A stretch of 34,577 bases of DNA, from assembly GCA_021828245.1 (NCBI GenBank), contig JAKASC010000002.1:1-34577 (forward strand). The letters are read 5' to 3'. The DNA is from Acidobacteriota bacterium (GTDB taxonomy: Bacteria; Acidobacteriota; Terriglobia; UBA7540). The translations under genes and the position numbers were made by a program. The notes under the pieces were generated by a model, which saw only the letters and a program-made list of their open reading frames with translations, was not told the DNA's origin and ran no database searches. Shown piece after piece: positions 7,318 to 13,812 of the stretch. Position 1 is the stretch's first letter. Each line of letters opens with the position of its first letter.

Positions 7318-7677
7318 ATGACGGAGTACGACCCTAAAATAATTCTCCAGTTTGCCGACCGGCTCTATGCGAGTGCGGCGCAAATCGTCGCTGAGACCAT
7401 AGCGCTTTATGCTGTTGTCGCCGCGATAGCGGGCTACATCGTTGGGTCGCTTCTTGTCCGTTTTTACGGCTCCCCTGCCTTTGCGGCCGATCCAACAACT
7501 CACCTCGTCCTCGCCGGTTTTGCGGTCGGAGCCGTGATCGGCATTTTTGTAGGCCGAGAAAAAGCCTTCAGGCTAAAGTTGCAGGCTCAGATGGCTCTTG
7601 TCCAGCTCAAGATCGAAGAAAACACGCGGCCGGCGGGCGATGTTAGTGAGACTCCTAGCGTAGTTCGTCCTCAATGA
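7318..7677 (+). CDS. Small two-helix membrane protein
   Basis: A 119-residue protein with two predicted membrane segments: about residues 24-46 (ETIALYAVVAAIAGYIVGSLL) and 63-81 (HLVLAGFAVGAVIGIFVG). A basic, helical cytoplasmic tail follows (REKAFRLKLQAQMALVQLKIEENT). I recall similar unnamed proteins in acidobacterial elements, but no function is known. GGAGG lies six bases before the ATG, so the start is well supported. Its 3' end overlaps the convergent HTH/coiled-coil gene by 23 bases. Confidence 0.75.
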   Translation: MTEYDPKIILQFADRLYASAAQIVAETIALYAVVAAIAGYIVGSLLVRFYGSPAFAADPTTHLVLAGFAVGAVIGIFVGREKAFRLKLQAQMALVQLKIEENTRPAGDVSETPSVVRPQ

Positions 7678-8929
7678 TTTCGTGCACGAATTCTTTAAGT
7701 TCCTGAGTATCCTCATCGCCCGTCAGCTCTTCTTCGAGCGCATCCCTGACGGCATCCGTAACGTCGGCAGCGAAACGAGAATCCCAAAACGCCTCGCTTG
7801 AAATTTCTCCCTCGCTTCTCAAATGCAAAAGGTATGAAGAGACTTCTACCAGCCCTTGCTGGATGAGCGCTGCTTTCCGCTGCTTTCTTTCCTTGCGCGC
7901 CTCGCGCTGCTCGATTTCGGCTTGTACCTCGCGGACTGGCGGCCGCAATACTTCTTTCGCCTCGACCTCCGAAACGTCCGGGGGCAATCCGGCCAGAATC
8001 TCGACGCACTGGCGGCGAAGCCGCGCTTCGTCTTGCTCCGTCCGACCCCATGGGAGCTCGCGAATCGCCCACTCAATAAGTCGCTCATCAAGCAAACGTT
8101 TTTCCGCCGCCTGCTTAATCGGCTGGATGGCCTCATTCGCGGCCGCGCGGATTTCAAATTCTTCGGCCTCGAGCGGCAAAGCGCCCAACGCCTCGCGGAT
8201 TGCGGCCGCTGCCCTCGAACGCTCTAGTTCGGTGCAAAATAATGGCAGAGTGAAAAGCGCCGAGTTGGTCGCCCGCTCGCGCGCCTCGCGGCCTTCCCGT
8301 TCGACTTTCCACGGCGCCATCAGCGCGCCGACAGTATCCTCGATAAGCTGATCCATGAACCGCTCAGACTCAGGCCCGCGCTTAGCGACCTCAACTTCAA
8401 GGGCTTGGACTGCTTCCTTGCGCTGCCCGGGCGAGAGCCAGTAAGGGAGCCTCGCCGTTGCATTCTCAAGCCACTTCGCGCGCCACATGGCGAGCCGTTC
8501 GGCCTGCTGGCGCTCTTGCTCCTGCTGCTGACTACGAAGGCGAACGCGCTCGAGTCGGAGCCGTTGTGCTTCAGCCTCACGACTCGCCGCGCGCTCCTGG
8601 GCCTGGGCCTCCTCCTGTCGCCTGCGGGCCTCGGCTTCCTGGTCGGCCTGCAACTTGGCAATCTCGCGCTTGGCCCTCAATTCTTGGGCCTCAAGTCCAA
8701 GTTCTTCCACACGCTCACGGCGATTCTGTAGCACGCTGGATGCGGGCGGGAAATTTAGAGCGGGCCTCGGCGCGCGTGTATTGACCAAACTCTCAGCCGT
8801 GACTCGCAAGTGGCCGCCAGGCGTCCTAAAAGTCTCAATCCGGCCATCGTGGGCCATGCGCTTAAGCGTCGGAATCGAAACCCCCAGGGCGCGCGCGGCC
8901 TCACTGACAGAATAGGATTCTTCACGCAT
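7655..8929 (-). CDS. MerR/excisionase-type HTH protein with long coiled coil
   Basis: A 424-residue protein. Residues 5-50 (YSVSEAARALGVSIPTLKRM ... IETFRTPGGHLRVTAESL) are a MerR/HTH_17-type DNA-binding domain. From about residue 75 to 150 runs a highly charged coiled coil rich in Glu, Arg, Gln and Ala, and the rest is helical with a very acidic end (EEELTGDEDTQ). HTH plus long coiled coil recalls KfrA-like plasmid proteins and other segregation or nucleoid-organising factors; that is analogy only. ATG 8929 is preferred because the codons further upstream (to 8992) are made by the CGATTTTT repeats at 8957-9045. The array sits where its promoter should be. Confidence 0.8.
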   Translation of the reverse strand: MREESYSVSEAARALGVSIPTLKRMAHDGRIETFRTPGGHLRVTAESLVNTRAPRPALNFPPASSVLQNRRERVEELGLEAQELRAKREIAKLQADQEAEARRRQEEAQAQERAASREAEAQRLRLERVRLRSQQQEQERQQAERLAMWRAKWLENATARLPYWLSPGQRKEAVQALEVEVAKRGPESERFMDQLIEDTVGALMAPWKVEREGREARERATNSALFTLPLFCTELERSRAAAAIREALGALPLEAEEFEIRAAANEAIQPIKQAAEKRLLDERLIEWAIRELPWGRTEQDEARLRRQCVEILAGLPPDVSEVEAKEVLRPPVREVQAEIEQREARKERKQRKAALIQQGLVEVSSYLLHLRSEGEISSEAFWDSRFAADVTDAVRDALEEELTGDEDTQELKEFVHEIIEDELR

Positions 8930-8956
8930 AACGGCTACCCCATCATCGGTTTTTGT

Positions 8957-9045
8957 CGATTTTTTTACCGATTTTTGATACCGATTTTTCACGATTTTTG
9001 CAGGTTTCGCCCGTGCGGATTTTCACGATTTTTTGCGATTTTTTT
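8957..9045. repeat. CGATTTTT repeat array with phased T-tracts
   Basis: CGATTTTT occurs six times, starting at 8957, 8969, 8982, 8992, 9026 and 9036, with variants CGGTTTTT at 8947 and GGATTTTC at 9017. Neighbouring copies are 9-13 bases apart. Short T-tracts at helical period normally bend DNA. The array fills the space between the small membrane gene and the HTH/coiled-coil gene, so an operator, centromere-like or origin-associated role is plausible. Confidence 0.7.
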
Positions 9046-9070
9046 CAGTTCTCCCAAGCGAGGGTAGGGG

Positions 9071-9337
9071 TTAAATGCCGAGCGTTTTGCGGACCTTACG
9101 CCGTTCTTTCTTGGCCCACTTCCGGGCCAAGTCGAACAAAAAGACTGCCCCCAAAACTGCCAGGGCGACTTGCCCAAAGGTGGGCGCGCCGCCGAACAGT
9201 TCATGTTCCAACTCGGCGCGGAAGCCGAAAGCGGGGCTTGTGGCTGGCGGCGTTGGGAACGGCGAATAATCGCCGAGCGCTGGCACGTAGGTGTTGCGCA
9301 ACGGGTCAAAGGCCATCAAAATGAATGGACGTTTCAT
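9071..9337 (-). CDS. Small single-pass membrane protein
   Basis: An 88-residue protein starting MKRPFILMAFDPLRNTYVPA. A Pro-rich middle is followed by one membrane segment, about residues 54-70 (FGQVALAVLGAVFLFDL), and a strongly basic end (RKWAKKERRKVRK). No family is recognised. Its ATG overlaps the stop of the HNH gene (TGATG at 9339-9335), which points to coupled translation and supports this start over an upstream ATG at 9367. The orientation of the tail suggests a cytoplasmic basic end. Confidence 0.65.
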   Translation of the reverse strand: MKRPFILMAFDPLRNTYVPALGDYSPFPTPPATSPAFGFRAELEHELFGGAPTFGQVALAVLGAVFLFDLARKWAKKERRKVRKTLGI

Positions 9338-9768
9338 CACTTCCCATGCGCCCGACGCCGCCGCCAAATTTCCTTGGCGAATTTACTGCGGCGTTCGGGC
9401 GGCGTTTCGTGAATCACCAGGCCACCCGGATCGTGCTCGCCGCGCCGATGTTCCACGGCGGCCTGAACGTATTGGGCGAGCGTCTCGGCGCCCGGGTTGA
9501 ACTGCCGCGTGCGGCGGCCTTCGCCCGCCCGCGCCATCGCCAAGCCCAAGCGGGTATTACAGCCTTTGCAAAGCCAGCGGAGATTTCCCGGCGCGTCGTT
9601 GTGCTCATCGCCATCCCGGTGGTCAATCACCAGAAAGCGCCGCGAACCACAAAGCGCGCATCGGCGCGGACCACGCGGAATGCATTGCTGCGCTCGATAC
9701 CGGTGGGCGCGGTCCGTAATCTGCTCGCCCCGCTTGCGCCAGCGAAGCCCGCAAGCGGGAGCCGTCAT
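9337..9768 (-). CDS. HNH endonuclease
   Basis: A 143-residue protein with a complete HNH core: CALCG, then LVIDHRDGDEHNDAPGNLRWLC, then KGCNTRLG, giving two CxxC zinc pairs, the first His after Asp, and the Asn/catalytic region. The N-terminus is basic. Small HNH nucleases are common in phages and satellites, often near the packaging genes, but no terminase or portal is present here. The ATG at 9768 overlaps the stop of the acidic coiled-coil gene (ATGA). It could equally be an anti-competitor nuclease or a homing-type enzyme. Confidence 0.85.
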   Translation of the reverse strand: MTAPACGLRWRKRGEQITDRAHRYRAQQCIPRGPRRCALCGSRRFLVIDHRDGDEHNDAPGNLRWLCKGCNTRLGLAMARAGEGRRTRQFNPGAETLAQYVQAAVEHRRGEHDPGGLVIHETPPERRSKFAKEIWRRRRAHGK

Positions 9769-9920
9769 TCCCCCTCGTCGTCGTCTTCCTCCTCGTCCTC
9801 GTCATCGCCGCTATCGGGCGGGGCCACGATGTCAGCAATGTCGTCAAGCTGGGTCTGGAGTTGTTCGTTTTCCTCCTCCAGCTCCCGAATACGTTCCTCT
9901 AATTCCTGTTTGGTCGGCAT
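9765..9920 (-). CDS. Very small acidic coiled-coil protein
   Basis: A 51-residue protein: MPTKQELEERIRELEEENEQ followed by a heptad-like stretch and a run of Asp/Glu at the C-terminus. The ribosome site AAGGAG five bases before the ATG at 9920 is strong, so this short start is preferred over the longer open frame to 10145. It overlaps the HNH start by four bases. The acidic tail could mimic DNA or SSB-like tails, or keep the neighbouring nuclease in check; none of this can be shown from sequence. Confidence 0.72.
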   Translation of the reverse strand: MPTKQELEERIRELEEENEQLQTQLDDIADIVAPPDSGDDEDEEEDDDEGE

Positions 9921-9979
9921 GACTTCTCCTTTCGTTTCGAGCCTAGCGAACCGGGAAGGCCCGGAACAAGACGAAAAAA

Positions 9980-10342
9980 TCAGGCATGAATTTCTTGGCG
10001 TTGAAAATGGGGGCGGGATTTTCTTGGCTTCCGTTGATGCGTGCGCGAGCGGACGGCGGATCGAAACCGTGTCATCGCCAGTTGGCGGTCTCCGTCGCCG
10101 AGGTCGGCAAAGTTGGGAATACACTTCCGATAGACTTCGAGCCACGGCGTCCCCCGCTCCCGTAACTGGATGGCGCGGGTGATGGCCTCATCCGGCGGGC
10201 GGCCGGGGCCTGGGGGCAAGCCGAGGCGAACCAAGCGCACGACCTGGTGCTTAAACGCGCGCGGGTTCCGATGGATTTCTCGGCCGTAATCCCGGCGAAG
10301 GGCATCGGTGAATTCGCGAACGCGCTGAGCAAGCCTGGCCAT
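9980..10342 (-). CDS. Unknown small basic protein
   Basis: A 120-residue, Arg-rich protein (RREFTDALRRDYGREIHRNP region, then LGLPPGPGRPPDEAITRA, then GDRQLAMTRFRSAVRSRT). I do not recognise a family. The GRPPDEAITRAIQLRERG part could form a short DNA-binding helix pair. It is the first minus-strand gene at the right end of the element and is followed, after about 60 bases, by the acidic coiled-coil/HNH/membrane set. A hairpin at 10356-10373 lies just upstream of its start. Confidence 0.65.
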   Translation of the reverse strand: MARLAQRVREFTDALRRDYGREIHRNPRAFKHQVVRLVRLGLPPGPGRPPDEAITRAIQLRERGTPWLEVYRKCIPNFADLGDGDRQLAMTRFRSAVRSRTHQRKPRKSRPHFQRQEIHA

Positions 10343-10355
10343 GGAATTCTAGCCT

Positions 10356-10373
10356 CTTGGGCAACCGCCCAAG
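10356..10373. promoter_or_regulatory. Perfect inverted repeat CTTGGGC-aacc-GCCCAAG
   Basis: A seven-base-pair perfect inverted repeat with a four-base loop, just upstream of the 9980-10342 gene. One arm repeats the first seven bases of the att core (CTTGGGC), so it could be an extra integrase or excision-factor site, or simply a hairpin. Confidence 0.4.
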
Positions 10374-10377
10374 CGCC

Positions 10378-10399
10378 AATGGGCACAAAATGGGCACAA
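10378..10399 (+). repeat. Tandem repeat AATGGGCACAA x2, candidate integrase arm sites (right)
   Basis: AATGGGCACAA occurs twice with an 11-base period. Together with the left pair at 2683-2702 it gives four GGGCACA copies in one orientation, flanking the att core in the excised circle at distances of about 60-90 bases. Confidence 0.55.
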
Positions 10400-10418
10400 A
10401 ACCCCCCTTTTCAGGGGG
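10398..10418 (-). terminator. Rho-independent terminator at the right edge of the element
   Basis: Read on the minus strand: CCCCC-TGAAAA-GGGGG-G-TTTT. The stem is 10418-10414 with 10407-10403 and the T-run is 10401-10398. It would stop transcripts entering the element from the minus-strand host genes to the right. Confidence 0.5.
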
Positions 10419-10472
10419 CCAATTTGGCAGAAGGGCTGTTGAAAACACGGGACTTAGAGGGGTTGGGTTTAT

Positions 10473-10517
10473 CTTGGGCGCAAGAGGTCCCCGGTTCAAA
10501 TCCGGGCGCCCCGACCA
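10473..10517 (+). pseudogene. Displaced 3' half of the original tRNA-Pro (right attachment site)
   Basis: CTTGGGCGCAAGAGGTC (10473-10489) is identical to the tRNA-Pro core; 10490-10517 then gives a T arm CCCGG-TTCAAAT-CCGGG, acceptor strand CGCCCCG and ACCA. The acceptor strand still pairs with the 5' strand CGGGGCG of the intact tRNA 7.9 kb away. The best reading is that this is the host's old 3' half, pushed aside when the element supplied its own. Confidence 0.85.
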
Positions 10518-10701
10518 ATTGCTGATAGTTTGCGTAGCTTACCTGCTTCCAAATCCTTTCAAAGAAGGCTTCCCCTAAGCCCGCACGCTTGCTGGGCGCT
10601 CGAAGAATTCCAGCCTCCATCAAGTCGGGAGAAGTTGGGTGGGGCTGACGGCGAGTTTCGTAAAGGCAACCGCAGGATCAGGCGCTGTTCTTGCGTCCCG
10701 C

Positions 10702-11226
10702 TTAGCGGAGGCCGGCCAGCCAACGAATCAAAAGCACCAGGCCCGCCAGGAACTTCACAGCGTCTAAACTGGTGAAGGCGCCGTGAAGCATCCAAAAGCG
10801 GCGCATTTGGGGCGGCTCAGGCGTGCGCGGCGCGAAGTCGAGCGTGCGGCCGAGCGAGGTCATCCAGGGGGTAACGATGAGCGTTAAGGCCACGACCAGC
10901 GCCAGCATCCCACTGACGACAGCCAAGCCCACGGTATCGCGCGGCGTTTGCCGCCACAACAGGCCGAGCAAGACCACCCCCAGCAGCATCTCCGTCCAGC
11001 CGTAAGCTCGAAAATAGCGCCGGTTAATTTCCGAGGCGGCGTAGCGGAGGACCTGCCGGGTCGGTTCATCGCCCAATGGCTCAACGGCCTGGCTGAAGCG
11101 CGGGTCGGGCGACTTCAGGATTCGCTCGACCGTCGAAAATGTTCGCGTGGCCGCAAACCACACGAAAAGGTTCAGGCCAATCCAAAAGGTGAGAAGAGCC
11201 GTGGCGACAAGTTGGGAGGACACCAT
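10702..11226 (-). CDS. Four-helix membrane protein, DUF4149-like
   Basis: A 174-residue membrane protein with about four hydrophobic segments: near the N-terminus (LVATALLTFWIGLNLFVWFA), WTEMLLGVVLLGLLW, VVSGMLALVVALTLIVTPWM and the C-terminal DAVKFLAGLVLLIRWL. The last segment follows FWMLHGAFTSLD. The layout recalls DUF4149/TMEM205-like proteins of unknown role. The ATG at 11226 is chosen because hydrophobic sequence begins at once; the open frame continues to 11442 without a membrane-protein character. It is the last gene of a minus-strand cluster and lies next to the element's right end. Confidence 0.7.
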   Translation of the reverse strand: MVSSQLVATALLTFWIGLNLFVWFAATRTFSTVERILKSPDPRFSQAVEPLGDEPTRQVLRYAASEINRRYFRAYGWTEMLLGVVLLGLLWRQTPRDTVGLAVVSGMLALVVALTLIVTPWMTSLGRTLDFAPRTPEPPQMRRFWMLHGAFTSLDAVKFLAGLVLLIRWLAGLR

Positions 11227-11505
11227 GAGACTGCCTCTTTGGGCCGAGTCTTGGCCCGACGCGGATGGCGCAGGAGGTGGCGTCAAGCTCGGTCGGTTCG
11301 CGCTTGCGAGCGAGCTTCGCGCGCGGCGCCGCGTCTCCAAGCTGGCCCGCGTATTATACCCCAGGCCGTGGCGGGGCGCTGGCCAGACGTTGGTTGGGTT
11401 CGCATGATGCGCGCATCCGCTTTGCTTTGGCGGGGATGTCACGCCGATGCTCGTGCCGGGTTACGTCCCGATGCAAGCTGCTGTTGCCACAACCGCCAGC
11501 TCGGT

Positions 11506-12432
11506 TCAAAACGAGCATCCCACGCCCACGCGCAGAACAAGCGGGTCACTCACGGCTGAAAGTCCGAAGGCGGGTTCCAAGCGAACGGACCAGCGACGTG
11601 AAATTTGATAGCCAAAGACCGGCCCAACGTACTGTTGTTCTCTGTGCCAGTAGAATCCGAAATGGTGGGCGTTGCCGAGCGCTCCGATCATCTCCAAGCC
11701 CACTCCCAGCCGGCGGAGGGAAAGGGCCGGTGGCGCGGCCATGGGCGTTGTTTCGGCCATTCGCATTCTCATCCACCGCGCTTCGCGGTAGATTCCCCAG
11801 GCGTAGCCGAAATCATTCTCCTCGCTTTGAAGGTTGGTCTCGCTGATAAAGTTAAACGTGACGTTCAGCCGGCCCCAGTCGTGATAGACGATGGCGCGTT
11901 GTTCAAAGGTGTGCGCGGCGGTTCGCTTGGCCACGGCGAGCGGACCCGTGAGGTCCTCGCCGCCAAATCCACTAACCTCCATCTTGTAGAGCGCCGCGGC
12001 GTTCAAATCCTCGTATTCGCCGTAAACCGTAAAGTGCAGCCAGCGGTCGCGCGGGAAAAGCTGGAAATAGGTATTGAAGCGAAGCCCGCCGAAAGCTCCA
12101 GGCAGTCCGGAAATCTTTTGTCCCTCCGCCATCGCTCCCACGGTCCATCGCGACGTCACGCCATACTCGGCCATGCCCATCTCCGTGATGAAATCGTTTC
12201 CCTGCTGCGCGGTCTGGAAATCCGGCAAAAACATCAACATGCCGTGGCCTTTCGTTTCCGGGTAATTGATCGCCGTAAAAAAGGGGTCCATTGGCATTTG
12301 CGCGCGGGCGCGAGCGGACATCGGGCCCGCCGCCATCAGCGCTAGAAATAAAATTAGGACTGCCTTCGTGCCTGGCAGTACTACCGCACCTGGCAGTCCA
12401 CAGCGGAGAGACTCTTTCCGGTTTTTGCTCAT
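11506..12432 (-). CDS. Exported outer-membrane beta-barrel protein
   Basis: A 308-residue protein with an N-terminal signal sequence (KAVLILFLALMAAGPMSARA, cleaved near ARAQ). Alternating aromatic/polar strands follow, such as RWTVGAMAEGQKIS, RWLHFTVYGEYEDL and HHFGFYWHREQQYVGPVFGY, ending in VGVGCSF; a terminal Phe is typical of barrels inserted by BamA. Members of this loose group are often labelled transporters of unknown substrate. The ATG overlaps the stop of the cytochrome c gene (ATGA at 12432-12429), so the two are likely co-expressed and related in function, perhaps in periplasmic metal or redox chemistry. Confidence 0.75.
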   Translation of the reverse strand: MSKNRKESLRCGLPGAVVLPGTKAVLILFLALMAAGPMSARARAQMPMDPFFTAINYPETKGHGMLMFLPDFQTAQQGNDFITEMGMAEYGVTSRWTVGAMAEGQKISGLPGAFGGLRFNTYFQLFPRDRWLHFTVYGEYEDLNAAALYKMEVSGFGGEDLTGPLAVAKRTAAHTFEQRAIVYHDWGRLNVTFNFISETNLQSEENDFGYAWGIYREARWMRMRMAETTPMAAPPALSLRRLGVGLEMIGALGNAHHFGFYWHREQQYVGPVFGYQISRRWSVRLEPAFGLSAVSDPLVLRVGVGCSF

Positions 12433-12995
12433 TGCCTCGCTCCCTTTTCAGCGGCTCCTCTGGCCGATGGGTTTAGGTTGCGGTTCAGCCCGGGCCTACG
12501 AGCGGGAGGCTTCCTCATTTGGTGGAGGTAGGTGACCAGAGCCCAGATTTCCTGGTCACTCAACTGCCCGCTCCACGCCGGCATGGCCGTCCATCGAATC
12601 CCGTGCTTAATGACATAAAAATTTTCGAACTCCTCCATGTCGGTCGGCTCTTTTGGGAACTGCGGTGCCGGTGGGTAGAGACTGACTCGCCATGCGCTCT
12701 CAGCGCTGTTCATCGCCCCGTGACATGCGGCGCAATACGTTCCGTAGAGCTTTGCCGCACGGGCCAAATTTGTCGCCGTCGGTCGGACAGGATCGTTCAA
12801 TTGGGGAGCGTACCGGTCGAGCGCGGCATCCAAGGCCTCCATCGCGCGTTTTTTCTCGAATGCGGAGGGCGGGATATCGGCGCGAGGGTCAACATATCCC
12901 TGCGTCACGTACATGAGCGCGCCCATTCCCATGACCAACACGGCGACGATCGCGAGACCAAGGCCCGTGGCGATTCCGAAGAGGAATTTCCGCAT
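12429..12995 (-). CDS. Membrane-anchored mono-haem cytochrome c
   Basis: A 188-residue protein with an uncleaved-looking N-terminal membrane anchor (LFGIATGLGLAIVAVLVMGM) and one class I cytochrome c domain. Haem is bound by CAACH (in YGTYCAACHGAM), and the likely axial Met lies in WTAMPAWSGQLSDQEIW, followed by ALVTYLHQM. It would carry electrons in the periplasm. The Pro/Arg-rich tail is unusual but short. Preceding it is the His/Cys-rich exported protein, and it overlaps the beta-barrel gene. Partner oxidase genes are not in the window. Confidence 0.88.
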   Translation of the reverse strand: MRKFLFGIATGLGLAIVAVLVMGMGALMYVTQGYVDPRADIPPSAFEKKRAMEALDAALDRYAPQLNDPVRPTATNLARAAKLYGTYCAACHGAMNSAESAWRVSLYPPAPQFPKEPTDMEEFENFYVIKHGIRWTAMPAWSGQLSDQEIWALVTYLHQMRKPPARRPGLNRNLNPSARGAAEKGARQ

Positions 12996-13136
12996 GTCAG
13001 TTGTCTCCTGTTTTCCTGCTCAATTTCGGCACGGACGCGCGCTGACAAAGCCGCGACGAGCGCATGCCTCGCGCTTAGCAGCAGAACAGCGCGGGGCTTC
13101 CGGCGCGGTCCACGGGTGGAACTGACAGAGGGAGGG

Positions 13137-13553
13137 CTAAATTCGGAGGAAGGATTCTTTCAGGCAAACTTGTCTTCCGTTCACAACGCCCGGAGGTCCA
13201 TGTGAACCTCCCGCGTAAGTGGCCAAGGAACGAAGTTGGGAAAGAAGATGCGCCCTTGGAGCCGCAGTGAGCGGGGCAACAGGAAGATGAGGAACCGAGC
13301 CGGCCAAGTCCGCGGCCGGCGAGGCCAGCACGGACGAGTGGCCGTGCCGGGCGCAGTCGGAGTGGTGCGGCAAGCTGCCCGATTTCGGCGAATGGCCGTC
13401 GCAGCGTCCCGCGTGCCCATCCTGTGACTGGGCCGGGCATGTCCCAAACTGGCAAAACAGCGCGCAATAGGTTGGATAGGCCGAGGTGAGGCTTAACGTT
13501 GCCGCCAGCGTCAGCGCCAGTAAGCCGCAACGTCGGTTCCGTTCAGTTCCCAT
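13137..13553 (-). CDS. Exported His/Cys-rich small protein, DUF2946-like
   Basis: A 138-residue protein with a signal sequence (CGLLALTLAATLSLTSAYP) followed by a Cys/His-rich region (CALFCQFGTCPAQSQDGHAG, then CDGHS, PHHSDCARHGHS) and a C-terminal GSHGPPG. Such composition is seen in small periplasmic copper-handling or DUF2946 proteins; metal binding is inferred. The ATG at 13553 is used, with only a weak ribosome site. A different frame on the same strand (13075-13530) is less protein-like. It lies upstream of the cytochrome c gene, separated by about 140 bases. Confidence 0.55.
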   Translation of the reverse strand: MGTERNRRCGLLALTLAATLSLTSAYPTYCALFCQFGTCPAQSQDGHAGRCDGHSPKSGSLPHHSDCARHGHSSVLASPAADLAGSVPHLPVAPLTAAPRAHLLSQLRSLATYAGGSHGPPGVVNGRQVCLKESFLRI

Positions 13554-13812
13554 ATCTTGCCCAAAGCGTCCAGAAGAGCGTCTCAGATTGCGCGCTGTCT
13601 GTCAACGGGCTTGCACCGTGTTGGCTTGTACGGCGCGCTGGGGCGTTCGAGGCGGCGATGAACTCTAGCGCCGCGGCGGAATGTTGAAATGGCATGGGCT
13701 TGGCCATGAAATGTGGCTTGACCTCGGCGGGTGGAGTGTTAAATTTAGAAAGAGGGCCACACTTCAAGATGGAAAGAAGCAAAAAGAAGGGCGAACCAGC
13801 GGGCTGTCAACA

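Larger units (their letters stand above)
2579..10489. mobile_element. tRNA-Pro integrative element of about 7.9 kb
   Basis: The boundaries are a 17-base direct repeat (CTTGGGCGCAAGAGGTC) at 2579-2595 inside tRNA-Pro and at 10473-10489, the latter followed by a displaced tRNA 3' end. Inside lie a tyrosine integrase beside the tRNA, a replication-like operon (RepA-type ATPase, two zinc-ribbon proteins, an SSB-tail protein), an XRE regulator, a HTH/coiled-coil protein, an HNH nuclease and several small unknowns. There is no visible relaxase, conjugation, capsid, portal or terminase gene. It could be a self-replicating integrated plasmid, a phage satellite or a reduced prophage; the sequence does not decide between these. 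Confidence 0.85.

Noticed and set aside
13075-13530. Alternative minus-strand frame overlapping the His/Cys-rich exported protein
   Set aside because: It lacks a signal sequence and reads as a low-complexity GC-rich shadow; the 13137-13553 frame has a signal peptide and metal-ligand pattern.
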